Origin: Usitatibacter palustris
GTDB lineage: Bacteria > Pseudomonadota > Gammaproteobacteria > Burkholderiales > Usitatibacteraceae
NCBI RefSeq assembly: GCF_013003985.1
Contig: NZ_CP053073.1
Location: forward strand, 496,001 to 560,000
Length of the DNA: 64,000 nt
Direction of reading: 5' to 3'
The notes beneath the pieces were generated by a model, which did not search any database, had not been told where the DNA came from, and was given only the letters and a program-made list of their open reading frames with translations. The position numbers were made by a program, and so were the translations under genes. Every line of letters begins with the position of its first letter. Position 1 is the first letter of the stretch. Shown in pieces: positions 1 to 8,493 of the stretch.

Positions 1-736
1 TGAGGAAGGGCTTGTCGTTGTCGTCGAAATCGGAGGTGACGAGGTTCGCCGCCTCGGCGTCGGTGCGCGCGAGGAGCAGTGTGGGCACGCCCATGAGGTC
101 GGCGGCGAGCCGCGCGCCGATGAGTTTCTGCACCGCTTCCTGCGTGGGAACGAGCACCTTGCCGCCCATGTGGCCGCACTTCTTGGCCGACGCGAGCTGG
201 TCCTCGAAGTGAACGCCCGCGGCACCGGCTTCGATCATCGCCTTCATGATTTCGAAGGCGTTCAGCACGCCGCCGAAGCCCGCCTCCGCGTCGGCCACGA
301 TCGGCGCCAGGTAGTCGATGTCGTCCTTGCCCTCGGAGTGCGCGATCTGGTCGGCGCGAAGCAGGCAGGCGTTGATGCGCTTCACGACTGCCGGGACGCT
401 GTTGGCGGGGTAGAGCGACTGGTCGGGGTACATCTCGCCCGAAAGGTTCGCATCGGCCGCGACCTGCCAGCCCGAAAGGTAGATGGCCGGAACGCCGGCC
501 TTCACCTGCTGCAGCGCCTGGTTGCCCGTGAGAGCGCCCAGGGAGTTGATGAAAGGCTTCTCGGTCACGCCCTTCCAGAGCTTTTCGGCGCCGCGGCGCG
601 CCAGGCTGTACTCGATGGGGACGCTGCCGCGAAGGCGCTCGACGTCCTCCGCGCTGTAGCCGCGCTTGATGCCCTTCCAGCGCGGGTTCTCGGCCCAATC
701 CTTCTTGATGCGTGCGATCTCGAGTTGGTTGCTCAC
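1..736 (-). CDS. aceA: Isocitrate lyase, N-terminal part (cut by window edge)
   Basis: Cleaves isocitrate to glyoxylate and succinate, the first step of the glyoxylate bypass used for growth on acetate and fatty acids. About 245 codons are visible, and the gene runs off the left edge before its stop. The protein starts [14 protein letters not shown] and carries the isocitrate lyase signature KKCGH near residues 185-189, with the catalytic Cys, preceded by the conserved GVHFEDQ stretch. The start is a GTG at 736 with a CGAGGG ribosome-binding-like stretch about 10 bases upstream. A LysR-type gene lies upstream on the same strand across a 123-base gap. The identity is secure; the C-terminal part cannot be judged. 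Confidence 0.93.
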   Translation of the reverse strand, partial: MSNQLEIARIKKDWAENPRWKGIKRGYSAEDVERLRGSVPIEYSLARRGAEKLWKGVTEKPFINSLGALTGNQALQQVKAGVPAIYLSGWQVAADANLSGEMYPDQSLYPANSVPAVVKRINACLLRADQIAHSEGKDDIDYLAPIVADAEAGFGGVLNAFEIMKAMIEAGAAGVHFEDQLASAKKCGHMGGKVLVPTQEAVQKLIGARLAADLMGVPTLLLARTDAEAANLVTSDFDDNDKPFL

Positions 737-755
737 GGTGCGTTGCCCTCGGGTT

Positions 756-781
756 GGTTGCGGAAATGTTGCATCGCAACC
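756..781. promoter_or_regulatory. Inverted repeat upstream of aceA
   Basis: Two perfect 7-base arms, GGTTGCG (756-762) and CGCAACC (775-781), face each other across 12 bases, 20-45 bases upstream of the aceA start codon. The placement suits an operator. The neighbouring LysR-type regulator is the obvious candidate to bind it, but LysR sites have no tight consensus, so the link is inference. Confidence 0.25.
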
Positions 782-859
782 AATTTCGCACGCCGCAACG
801 CGGCGCGGAATTGGCATTCGGGCAAGGGAGCCTTCGCGGATTGCGAAGGCCCGGGCGGG

Positions 860-1741
860 TCACTTGGGCAGCAAGTGGTCGACCAGCTGGCGGGCGATGG
901 CGGGGAGTTGCTGGTAGTCGCGCACGCACAGGAGCATGCGGCGCTCGGCCCAGGGGTCCGAAAGGGGAACCAGGCGAAGGCCGAGGGCTCGCGCGAAGGG
1001 GCGGGCGGCGGTTTCCGGCAGGACGCCGATGCCCAGCCGCGCCTGGATCATGCGCGCGACCACGTCGAAGCTCTTCACCTGCACCCGGAGCCGCAGCGAC
1101 TTCTGCTCGGCGAGCGCGTGTTCGGTGAGCAGGCGCGACAGGGCGGTGTCGCTTTCGAGGCCGACGAAGTCGTGGTCGAGCAGGCGGGCGAAGGCGACGC
1201 GCTTGCCGCGCAGCGGGTACCTGCGCGGCAGGACCACGACCAGCCGGTCGCCGCGATAGGCGAAGCACTGCAGGCCGTGCACCGGCGCGCCCTCGACCAC
1301 GATGCCCACATCGGTGGCACCCGAGAGCACGCTCTGCACGATCTCGGAGCTGCGCCGCTCCTCGAGCGAGACGCGCACCGCGGGAAAGGCCCGGGCGAAC
1401 GAGGCGAGGTCCTCGGGCACGAACTGGGCGAGCGCGGAGGTGTTGGCCTGGACGCGTACCACGCCCTTGCCGCCCTTCACGTAATCGGACAGATCGGCCC
1501 GCATGTGCGCCACCTGCTCCATCAGCGTTCGCGCGTGGGCCAGCAGCGCCGAGCCCGCCGGCGTGAGCTCGACGCCGCGCGCCGTACGGTAGAGCAGCCG
1601 CGCACCGAGCTGCTCCTCGAGCTGCGAGATCCTGCGGCTCGCCGCGGCCAGCGCGAGGTGCGAAGCCTGGGCGGCCTTGGTGATGCTGCGGGTCTCCGCG
1701 ATGGCGATGAAAAGGGCGAGCGAAGCGAAGTCCGGGCGCAT
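860..1741 (-). CDS. LysR-family transcriptional regulator
   Basis: A 293-residue protein of standard LysR length. An N-terminal winged helix-turn-helix (about residues 1-60, including LALFIAIAETRSITKAAQ and the SRRISQLEEQLGARLLYR recognition region) is followed by a linker helix and a periplasmic-binding-fold effector domain (about 90-293). It acts in the cytoplasm as a DNA-binding regulator. The effector is unknown. It lies on the same strand just upstream of aceA, so control of the glyoxylate bypass or of its own operon is plausible but unproven. Confidence 0.9.
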   Translation of the reverse strand: MRPDFASLALFIAIAETRSITKAAQASHLALAAASRRISQLEEQLGARLLYRTARGVELTPAGSALLAHARTLMEQVAHMRADLSDYVKGGKGVVRVQANTSALAQFVPEDLASFARAFPAVRVSLEERRSSEIVQSVLSGATDVGIVVEGAPVHGLQCFAYRGDRLVVVLPRRYPLRGKRVAFARLLDHDFVGLESDTALSRLLTEHALAEQKSLRLRVQVKSFDVVARMIQARLGIGVLPETAARPFARALGLRLVPLSDPWAERRMLLCVRDYQQLPAIARQLVDHLLPK

Positions 1742-1780
1742 GAACCTACGATACCCCAGGCGGGTCGCGGGCCGCGGCTT

Positions 1781-3019
1781 TCAGGAAAGGAAGTCGCGAG
1801 CGAGCACCATCTGCGCATTGCCCAGCGCGCGCTCCGCGAACCCCGCCTCGCAGTAGCAGAGGTAGAACTCCCACATCCGGATGAAGGTCTCGGGGTAGCC
1901 GAGCGCGCGCACTTCCTCGAGCCTTGCGAGGAAGTTCTCGCGCCAGCACGCGAGCGTCGTGGCGTAGTGCGGCCCGATGTCCTCCAGGTGCACGATGCGC
2001 AGGTCGCTCGCCTCGGCCATGGCCTGGGCGAGCGCGCTGACCGAGGGGATGCAGCAGCCCGGAAAGATGTGGCGCTTGATGAAGTCCACCTCGCCGCGCG
2101 CGCGCCGGTAATGGTGATCGGCGATCGTGATCGACTGCAGCAGCATGCGCCCGCCGGGTGCGAGCCGCGCGGCGGCGCACCGGAAGTACTCCTCGAAATG
2201 ATCGTGGCCGATCGCCTCGATCATCTCGATGCTCACGAGCTTGCTGTAGCGGCCGCCCAGGTCGCGGTAGTCCTCGAGGAGGACCGTGATGCGATCCGAG
2301 AGCCCCGCCTCCCGCACGCGTTCGCAGGCGCGCTCGTACTGGCTGGGCGAGATGGTCGTCGTCGTGACACGGCAGCCGTAGCGGCTCGCGGCGTGCAGCG
2401 CGAAGCCTCCCCAGCCGGTGCCGATCTCGAGGACATGGTCGGCGGGCCCGAGGTCGAGCTTGGCGCAGACGGCGTCGAGCTTCGCGACCGAGGCCTCGGC
2501 GAGCGACATCTGCGGGCGCGTGAACAACGCGCACGAATACATGAGCGTCTCGTCGAGGAACAGCTCGAAGAAATCATTGCCCAGGTCGTAGTGCGCGGCG
2601 ATGTTGCGCCGACTGCCCGCGCGCGTGTTGCGATGCATCCAGTGCGCGACGCGCCGCAAAGGGTCGGTGAGGCGCGCTACGCCGGTCTCGAGGCCTTCCA
2701 TCACGTCGCGGTTGCGCAGCATCAGTCGCAGCAGCGTGGTGAGGTCATTCGCCTTCCAGTGCCCGAGCATGTACGACTCGCCCGCGCCCACCGAACCGCC
2801 GAACGCGATCTCGGAGTAGAACGCCGGGTCGAGAACCGTGAGTGAAGCCTGCAGGCCGGCGCCGGGCGTGCCGAATGCGTGGTCCTCGTGGCCCTCGGAA
2901 AGGTAGACGCCGCCGCGGCGCAGCGCTTCGAGCCTGCCGATGACGAGGCGGCGCGCAAGGGCATCGAGCGCTCCGGCGCGCGCGGTGGAACCCGGGGGTT
3001 CGATCGCGGTGGTGTTCAT
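1781..3019 (-). CDS. cfa: Cyclopropane-fatty-acyl-phospholipid synthase (SAM-dependent), last gene of the B12/light operon
   Basis: A 412-residue CFA-family methyltransferase that should transfer a methylene or methyl group from S-adenosylmethionine to double bonds of membrane phospholipid acyl chains. Visible hallmarks are the substrate-side motif HYDLGNDFF (about residue 145), the SAM-binding loop VLEIGTGWGGFAL (about 198-210), and FIKRHIFPG with the following Cys pair. The start ATG at 3019 overlaps the stop of the DUF1365 gene by four bases (ATGA), so translation is probably coupled. DUF1365, FAD-oxidoreductase and CFA genes commonly travel together. The product could be a cyclopropane, or a methylated or furan fatty acid precursor. 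Confidence 0.9.
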   Translation of the reverse strand: MNTTAIEPPGSTARAGALDALARRLVIGRLEALRRGGVYLSEGHEDHAFGTPGAGLQASLTVLDPAFYSEIAFGGSVGAGESYMLGHWKANDLTTLLRLMLRNRDVMEGLETGVARLTDPLRRVAHWMHRNTRAGSRRNIAAHYDLGNDFFELFLDETLMYSCALFTRPQMSLAEASVAKLDAVCAKLDLGPADHVLEIGTGWGGFALHAASRYGCRVTTTTISPSQYERACERVREAGLSDRITVLLEDYRDLGGRYSKLVSIEMIEAIGHDHFEEYFRCAAARLAPGGRMLLQSITIADHHYRRARGEVDFIKRHIFPGCCIPSVSALAQAMAEASDLRIVHLEDIGPHYATTLACWRENFLARLEEVRALGYPETFIRMWEFYLCYCEAGFAERALGNAQMVLARDFLS

Positions 3020-3780
3020 GGCGTGGTCAGTTCCTTGTCGGGATGGGTGTGGACAGGGACGCCCTTCGCCCAGAGGCGCAGCGCCTGCCAGTAGATGGCG
3101 CCGACGACTTGCGCCGCAGCGATCGGTTGGCGGGCCAGCGTGGCGGCAAGGCTCGCGCCGCCGATCTCGCGCCGCTCGAGCGAGAGGGTGGCATCGAAGA
3201 TCCGCTCGCCCTTGCGCAGGTTCACCATGTGCACGGCCAGGCGCGCGCCCGGCGGCGAGAGCCGCCAGTCGTAGTCGATCTCCATCGGCATGAAGGGCGA
3301 GACGTGGAAGCGCTTGCCGAAGCGAAACCGCATCGATCGCCCCTCGCTCGCACCCGCGCGCACCGGCAGCACGTAGGCATGCCGCTCGTTCCAGGGCGTG
3401 TTCGTGATCTCCGTGACGATCGATTCGACGCGCGTGCCCGCCTCGTCGTAGCAGTAGTAGAAGCTCACGGGGTTGAACGCGAGGCCCATGACGCGCAGTT
3501 GCGTGAGCAGGCGGATGGGTCCGCGAGGCCGCTCGCCCGTCGCGAGGTCGACGCGCCGGCGCACCGCCTCGTCGAGCGAAAGCCCGGGCTCGCCGAGGTA
3601 ATCGGCGCGGCGCATCCAGGCGATCGCGGGGCGGCGCGTGGACCAGAGCCAGCGGCCGCGGAAGACGTCGTCGAGCTCGGCGAGATCCAGGTACATGAGC
3701 GAGAGCGGGTAGCGAAACGCATGCGGCCGCGGAGCATATCGCCGGTGGCGAACCCAGCCCGAGTAGATGGCGCTGTGCAT
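3016..3780 (-). CDS. DUF1365 family protein
   Basis: A 254-residue protein starting MHSAIYSGWVRHRRYAPR, the typical beginning of DUF1365 proteins. The open frame extends 32 codons further upstream, but that stretch would overlap the FAD gene and lacks family similarity, so the internal ATG at 3780 is preferred. It contains the family-typical FNPVSFYYCYD stretch. Its biochemical function is not established. The family almost always neighbours CFA synthases and FAD amine-oxidase-like proteins, which suggests a role in modifying unsaturated or cyclopropanated lipids. It is 13 bases from the FAD gene upstream and overlaps the cfa start by 4 bases downstream. Confidence 0.85.
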   Translation of the reverse strand: MHSAIYSGWVRHRRYAPRPHAFRYPLSLMYLDLAELDDVFRGRWLWSTRRPAIAWMRRADYLGEPGLSLDEAVRRRVDLATGERPRGPIRLLTQLRVMGLAFNPVSFYYCYDEAGTRVESIVTEITNTPWNERHAYVLPVRAGASEGRSMRFRFGKRFHVSPFMPMEIDYDWRLSPPGARLAVHMVNLRKGERIFDATLSLERREIGGASLAATLARQPIAAAQVVGAIYWQALRLWAKGVPVHTHPDKELTTP

Positions 3781-3793
3781 GGTCGCCGCCGCC

Positions 3794-5080
3794 TCAACCG
3801 CGGACCGCGCGACGCAGATCGCGCCGCGTGCGAGGTTCCTGTTCGGCCTCGAAGTGCTGAAGTGCGGCCAGCGCACTCGTGACGCCGTCTTCGTGAAAGC
3901 CGTTGCGCCAGTACGCGCCGCAGTAGTAGGTGCGGTTGATGCCGTTCACCTCGGCCTGGCGCTGCTGCGCGGCGACCGCCGCGGGCGTGAACAGCGGATG
4001 GTGGTAGGTCATGCGGGCGATGACGCGCGCCGGGTCGATCGCGTCGCTGCGGTTGAGCGTCACGAGGAAAGGCTCGCGCGCATCGAGCCGCTGCAGGATG
4101 TTCATGTTGTAGGTGAGTGCGACGCGCTCGCGTTCCTCCGGCAGCACGTGGTAGTTCCAGGCGGCCCACGCGCGCCGCGCGCGCGGCATCAGGCGCGTGT
4201 CGGTGTGCAGCACCGCCTCGTTCTCCTGGTAGCGGATGGCGCCGAGCACTTCACGCTCCACCGCATTCGGGTCGGCGAGCAGGGCCAGCGCCTGGTCGGC
4301 GTGGCAGGCGAGGAACAACGCGTCGTAGCGTTCTGTCTCGTGACCCCGGGACTTCACGAACACGCCCGCGGGCAGGCGCCGGATCTGCTCGACCGGCGTG
4401 GAGAGCCGGATGCGCTCGCGAAAGGGCGCGGTGAGGGCCTCGACGTAGCGCGCCGAGCCGCCGCGGATCGTGCGCCACGTCGGCCGGTCGTTCACGGTGA
4501 GCATCCCGTGGTTGTGGAGGAAGCGCACGAAGAACCGCGCCGGGAAGCCGAACATGCGATCGGGGTCCGTCGACCAGATGGCCGCCCCCATGGGCACGAT
4601 GTAGTGCTCGGTGAAGGCGCGGCCGTAGCGCCCGCGCGCGAGGTACTCGCGCAGCGTGATTTCCCCTCCGCCCGCTTCCAGCAGCCGCGGCGCCTCGCGG
4701 TTGAAGCGCAGGATGTCGCGGACCATGCCGAGGAACGTGGGGCGCAGCAAGTTGCGGCGCTGCGCGAACAGGGTATCGAGCGAGGTGCCGTTGTACTCGA
4801 GGCCGCTCGCCTCGTCGCGCACCGAGAAGCTCATCGAGCTCGCCTGTGTTGCGACTCCCAGCTCGGCGAGCAGCGCCTCGAAGCGCGGGTAGGTGCGGTC
4901 GTTGAAGACGATGAAGCCCGTGTCGACCGCGAAGCGGCGTCCATCCTGCTCGACCGCGTGCGTGTGCGTGTGTCCGCCCACGTGATCCGCGGCCTCGAAC
5001 ACCGTGATCTCGTGCCGGCGGTGCAAATGGTGCGCGGCGACGTTGCCCGCGATGCCGCTGCCGACGATGGCGATCTTCAT
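3794..5080 (-). CDS. FAD-dependent oxidoreductase, amine-oxidase/desaturase-like
   Basis: A 428-residue flavoprotein with an N-terminal Rossmann dinucleotide motif (VGSGIAGNVAAHHL, residues 6-19), then FEAADHVGGHTHTH, typical of the NAD(P)/FAD amine-oxidase/phytoene-desaturase superfamily that neighbours DUF1365 and CFA genes. Its substrate is unknown; an acyl chain or membrane lipid is the likeliest by context. The start ATG at 5080 overlaps the desaturase stop by four bases (ATGA). A longer frame upstream is open only because of high GC. It lies in the middle of the B12-regulator operon. Confidence 0.87.
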   Translation of the reverse strand: MKIAIVGSGIAGNVAAHHLHRRHEITVFEAADHVGGHTHTHAVEQDGRRFAVDTGFIVFNDRTYPRFEALLAELGVATQASSMSFSVRDEASGLEYNGTSLDTLFAQRRNLLRPTFLGMVRDILRFNREAPRLLEAGGGEITLREYLARGRYGRAFTEHYIVPMGAAIWSTDPDRMFGFPARFFVRFLHNHGMLTVNDRPTWRTIRGGSARYVEALTAPFRERIRLSTPVEQIRRLPAGVFVKSRGHETERYDALFLACHADQALALLADPNAVEREVLGAIRYQENEAVLHTDTRLMPRARRAWAAWNYHVLPEERERVALTYNMNILQRLDAREPFLVTLNRSDAIDPARVIARMTYHHPLFTPAAVAAQQRQAEVNGINRTYYCGAYWRNGFHEDGVTSALAALQHFEAEQEPRTRRDLRRAVRG

Positions 5081-6009
5081 CGCTCGGCCTTCCTTCCCGC
5101 GTGCGCTTCGCGAAACGCCACCGGCACGGCGCGAAGATCGTGGATCACGCCCGCTGCGGCGAGCACGCGCAGCCCGTAATAGGTGAGGTCCACCTCCCAC
5201 CAGTAGAAGCCCTGGCGCGCCGACCCCGGGAAGTGGTGGTGGTTGTTGTGCCAGCCCTCGCCGAAGGTGAGGAGGGCGAGCCACGCGTTGTTGCGCGAAT
5301 CGTCGCGCGTGGCGTAGCGCCGTGAGCCGAAGCCATGCGCGAGCGAATTGATCGTGAAGGTCGCGTGGTAGAGCGCGACGGTGGAGATGCAAAAGCCCCA
5401 CGCCACCAGTTGCAGCCCGCTCGTGCCGAGCTCCGGCCGGGTGTGCTCGAGCCATGCGCCGAGCGCGTAGAGCGCCACACCGAGGGCCGCGGGCACGGCG
5501 ACGTCGTAGCGATCAAGCCAGCGCAGTTCCGGGAAGCGCGAGAAGTCGCGCACCCGCTCCACGCGCGTGGCGAAACTGCCGCGCGCGAGGAACCAGCCCA
5601 CGTGGCTCCAGAAGAAGCCGTGCTCGCGTGGCGAGTGGCTGTCGGCGGGCCGGTCCGAGTGCGCGTGGTGGTGGCGATGGTGCGAGGCCCACCACAGCGG
5701 CCCGCGCTGCACGGCGGAGGCGCCGAGCACGGCGAAGACGAACTGCGCCGGACGAGAAGCGCGGAAGGCGCGATGCGAGAAGTAGCGGTGGTAGAACGCC
5801 GTGATCGCGAACATCCGCAGCGTGAAGAGGGCCGCGCAGACAACGAGCGCGATTGGACTCCAGCCCGTCCAGATTGCGCCCAGGCACCCGGCGTGAAGCA
5901 GCAGGAAGGGAACGACGCGCAGCCAGTCGATGCGCCGCACCTCCTCGGCGGGGGCCGGGGGCGCATCGGCCGCGATCCACAGGCGCAGGGTCTGCAGCAG
6001 CGATTTCAT
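5077..6009 (-). CDS. Membrane fatty acid desaturase (acyl-CoA/acyl-lipid type)
   Basis: A 310-residue integral membrane di-iron desaturase. Three histidine clusters are visible: HRYFSH, HHRHHHAHSD and HNNHHHF, matching the H-box pattern of delta-9-type desaturases, with hydrophobic segments around residues 40-75 and 185-215. It should introduce a double bond into a fatty acyl chain, supplying the unsaturation that the two CFA-family methyltransferases in the operon act on. ATG 6009 is preferred over the in-frame ATG at 6024 because it overlaps the lipocalin stop as ATGA. It also overlaps the next gene by four bases. Confidence 0.9.
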   Translation of the reverse strand: MKSLLQTLRLWIAADAPPAPAEEVRRIDWLRVVPFLLLHAGCLGAIWTGWSPIALVVCAALFTLRMFAITAFYHRYFSHRAFRASRPAQFVFAVLGASAVQRGPLWWASHHRHHHAHSDRPADSHSPREHGFFWSHVGWFLARGSFATRVERVRDFSRFPELRWLDRYDVAVPAALGVALYALGAWLEHTRPELGTSGLQLVAWGFCISTVALYHATFTINSLAHGFGSRRYATRDDSRNNAWLALLTFGEGWHNNHHHFPGSARQGFYWWEVDLTYYGLRVLAAAGVIHDLRAVPVAFREAHAGRKAER

Positions 6010-6539
6010 CTTGCGGAGATCCACTGTTGCGGGACCTTCCGCAGTTGCGCGACGTCGTAGCCCTGCGCGGCAAGCAGGCGCACCGCGCGCTCGTAGTCGG
6101 CGCCGGAAATCGCGGGCGTGCGCGCCATGATCCAGGCGTAGTCGCGTTTCTCGCGGCCGATGACGGTGAGCGAGTAGTCGGGCGCGACATCGACGATCCG
6201 GTAGTCGGCAAGGATCGGCCAGACGAAACGCATGCCCCAGACCGCGTTCGTCTTCGTGTCGAGCACGAAGCCGCGCGGCGTGTAGGTCTTCAGCGGCCCG
6301 TCGAGGGCGCCGGCGCGGAAGGTGAACGTCGTCTCGATCGAGCCGTCGCTCGCGAGACGATAGGACTCGATCGCGTTGAAGGCATCGCGCTCGATGAAGG
6401 TCGGAATGCTCGCGATCACGTACCAGTCGCCCATGAATCGGGGCAGGTCTACCTGCGCGACGGTCGCGATCGGCGCGAGCGGCGCACTCTGGCAGGCGGA
6501 GAGCAGGAGCAGTGCGGGAGCGAGGAGGCGGATGCGCAT
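6006..6539 (-). CDS. Lipocalin family lipoprotein (Blc-like)
   Basis: A 177-residue protein with a lipoprotein signal (MRIRLLAPALLLLSAC, lipobox LSAC with Cys 16) and the lipocalin signature FMGDWYVIASIPTF, followed by the beta-barrel motifs NAVWGMRFVWP and YAWIMARTP seen in bacterial Blc and apolipoprotein-D-like proteins. It probably sits in the outer membrane and binds or stores fatty acids or lysophospholipids. Its place between the DUF6134-like and desaturase genes fits lipid handling. The stop overlaps the desaturase start by four bases. Confidence 0.88.
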   Translation of the reverse strand: MRIRLLAPALLLLSACQSAPLAPIATVAQVDLPRFMGDWYVIASIPTFIERDAFNAIESYRLASDGSIETTFTFRAGALDGPLKTYTPRGFVLDTKTNAVWGMRFVWPILADYRIVDVAPDYSLTVIGREKRDYAWIMARTPAISGADYERAVRLLAAQGYDVAQLRKVPQQWISAR

Positions 6540-6546
6540 GGCGGGC

Positions 6547-7170
6547 CTAGCGAAGGTCGTATCGAAGGAGCCTGCCGCCGGCAACGATCGACTCGAGGGC
6601 CACCCACTCGTCGCCTGCGAACCAGATGTCGATGGCGAGCGGAGGCGCGTCCAGGCGGTGGCGCTGCGTGCGTCGCGGGAGCCCGCGCACTTGCAGCGTC
6701 TCCTCGCCAAGCGAGGTCACGCGCACGGGCAGGAGCTCTCCCGTCTGGCTGTTGAGCAGGCGGCGCGCGGCGAGGATGCGCGGGTTCCAGTACGCGAAGC
6801 TCATCACGCAGCCTTCGTGCGATTCCTGGCGCCCGCCGCGTTCGACCACGAGCCGCCCGTCGCGGCGCGCGGCGCGCACCGATTCGCGCTCGGCGTTGGT
6901 CTCGGTGCGTGAGGCGAGCGACTCGAGGCAGTCGCCGCGCCAACCCTCGGTCGCCTCGTGGTCGTAGCGCCAGGCCGTGAAGAAGAGAAAGCTCACTTCG
7001 AAGAGCGCCGCGCTGCGCAGCTCGCGCTCGCCGCCGGTTTCGTGCAACGTGAACTGGTGCCGGCCGATGTCGCGGCCGTCGAGGCGGACGCGAAAGTCCC
7101 AGGCGCGCGTGCCGGCAAAGGCCGGAAGTGCCCCGATCACGATGGAGAGGAGGAGGGCGGCGCGAATCAT
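6547..7170 (-). CDS. Secreted DUF6134-like protein of the lipid operon
   Basis: A 207-residue protein with a cleavable signal peptide (MIRAALLLSIVIGALPAFA) and a beta-rich mature part resembling DUF6134 proteins (WDFRVRLDGRDIGRHQFTL near the N-terminus, FAYWNPRILAARRLLNSQTG in the middle). Its function is unknown. It probably acts in the periplasm beside the lipocalin. The start ATG overlaps the stop of the DUF1295 gene by four bases, and it is seven bases from the lipocalin gene. The family assignment is from memory of the pattern and less secure than for its neighbours. Confidence 0.7.
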   Translation of the reverse strand: MIRAALLLSIVIGALPAFAGTRAWDFRVRLDGRDIGRHQFTLHETGGERELRSAALFEVSFLFFTAWRYDHEATEGWRGDCLESLASRTETNAERESVRAARRDGRLVVERGGRQESHEGCVMSFAYWNPRILAARRLLNSQTGELLPVRVTSLGEETLQVRGLPRRTQRHRLDAPPLAIDIWFAGDEWVALESIVAGGRLLRYDLR

Positions 7171-7943
7171 GGGCCGCGCGCCGGACCGGGGAAGAAGGCA
7201 TTGGTGCGCGCGATGTACTGGCGGTACGCGGGCCGGCGATCGCCGATGTCGCGCTCGAGCAGGGCCACGCCCGAGACGCGCAGCAGCAGGACCGACATCA
7301 GGAACGGCGCGAACACGGTCCACTCGGCACCGGCGGCGATCGCGATCGCATAGAAGCCCCACCAGACGCAGAACTCGCCGAAGTAGTTCGGGTGGCGCGA
7401 GTAGCGCCACAGGCCGCGGTCCATGACCGCCCGGGCGTTGGCCGGATCGGCCTTGAAGCGCGCGAGCTGGTAGTCGGCGATCGCCTCGATCGCGAGGCCC
7501 GTGGCCGCGAGCACGGCGCCGATCGCATCGAGAAAGCCGAGCGGGGCGGGCGAAGCGATCGCGCCGGCGAGCGGTGCGGAGATGATCCACGCGAGTACGG
7601 CCTGCAGCCCGAAGACGAGATAGACGCTCTTCCACGTGAAGCCCGGCTCGTTGCGCGCGCGGATCTGCACGTAGCGATGATCCTCGGGCGCGTTCCAGTT
7701 GCGCACCGCGAGATGCCCCGCGAGGCGAAACGCCCAGGCGGCGACCAGCCCGAGCACCACGGTGGCCCGCGCGGAATGCCCGCCGGCGCCTTGCGCGTAC
7801 ACCAGGGCGGCGAGCAGGAAGAAAAGCGACCAGAAGATGTCGACCAGGCCCGCGTTGCGCCGCGCGGTGGCCACTGCCCACGCGACCAGGGCCAGCACCC
7901 CGAGGGGGGCCAGCGCCGTGAGCCAGAGGCCGGCGGCGTTCAT
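7167..7943 (-). CDS. DUF1295 integral membrane protein (steroid-reductase/ICMT-like fold)
   Basis: A 258-residue polytopic membrane protein with about six hydrophobic segments. The C-terminal signature RYSRHPNYFGEFCVWWGFY matches DUF1295 and the isoprenylcysteine methyltransferase/steroid 5-alpha-reductase fold that binds SAM or NAD(P)H. Its activity is unknown. It is often encoded with CFA-family genes, so a lipid reductase or methyltransferase role is plausible. It overlaps the neighbours on both sides by four bases (ATGA at 7940-7943 and 7167-7170). Confidence 0.87.
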   Translation of the reverse strand: MNAAGLWLTALAPLGVLALVAWAVATARRNAGLVDIFWSLFFLLAALVYAQGAGGHSARATVVLGLVAAWAFRLAGHLAVRNWNAPEDHRYVQIRARNEPGFTWKSVYLVFGLQAVLAWIISAPLAGAIASPAPLGFLDAIGAVLAATGLAIEAIADYQLARFKADPANARAVMDRGLWRYSRHPNYFGEFCVWWGFYAIAIAAGAEWTVFAPFLMSVLLLRVSGVALLERDIGDRRPAYRQYIARTNAFFPGPARGP

Positions 7944-8458
7944 GTCTCGGCGTACCCGTCGAAGTACTGCGCCGCGAAAAGCAGCGCGGGCAGCAGCAGG
8001 GCCCAGCCGATGGCGATGGCCACGAGGGCCGCGTCGAGTGCCGTGAGCTCCATCGCACCCAGCCTCGAGCCCGCGTAGTACGAGGCCGGCCCGCCGAGTG
8101 CGCCGAGCACGGCGGCGAGCCCGAGCCGCGCGCGCAGCCACCGCAGCGACACGTTGAGCGTCGTGGCGAACAGCGCCCAGAGCGCGACCATCCACGCGGG
8201 CGCGAGGCCTTCGAGCAGCGCGCCTTCGGGATAGCGCACCCAGCCCATCTGCACGAGCAGCGTCTCGAACGCGGCGCCGACGAGCACGGCGACCCCGAGC
8301 ATCACCAACTCGCGTCGCGGCTGGCGCGCGCGCGCCAGGTGCCAGGTCACCACGGCGGCCACCACGAGCAGGCCCAGCGAGGGGATGCGCGCGGCCGCCC
8401 CAAGCACGCAGGCGAACCAGGCAAGCTGGAAAAAGACGACATTGAGGGCAAGGGCCAT
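7940..8458 (-). CDS. DUF2878 membrane protein
   Basis: A 172-residue, strongly hydrophobic protein (MALALNVVFFQLAWFACVLG at the N-terminus) with about five membrane helices, matching DUF2878. No function is established. The family recurs in LitR/CarH-linked and CFA-linked clusters, which agrees with its place here. ATG 8458 follows a 35-base gap after the CFA-like methyltransferase, one of the few non-overlapping junctions in the operon. The stop overlaps the DUF1295 start. Confidence 0.82.
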   Translation of the reverse strand: MALALNVVFFQLAWFACVLGAAARIPSLGLLVVAAVVTWHLARARQPRRELVMLGVAVLVGAAFETLLVQMGWVRYPEGALLEGLAPAWMVALWALFATTLNVSLRWLRARLGLAAVLGALGGPASYYAGSRLGAMELTALDAALVAIAIGWALLLPALLFAAQYFDGYAET

Positions 8459-8493
8459 GGAGGAGGCCGGGTAGTCGATCGGGGAGAAGCGGT

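Noticed and set aside
48..736. 2-methylisocitrate lyase or other PEP mutase-family enzyme instead of isocitrate lyase
   Set aside because: The KKCGH active-site motif and the long N-terminal region with WAENPRWKG are those of isocitrate lyase; PrpB-type enzymes are shorter and lack this N-terminus.
170..2845. Long open frame of 891 codons on the plus strand
   Set aside because: It runs antisense through aceA, the LysR gene and cfa, which all have clear family motifs on the minus strand. Its product is Arg/His/Ala/Glu-rich without any recognisable domain, a typical shadow in GC-rich DNA.
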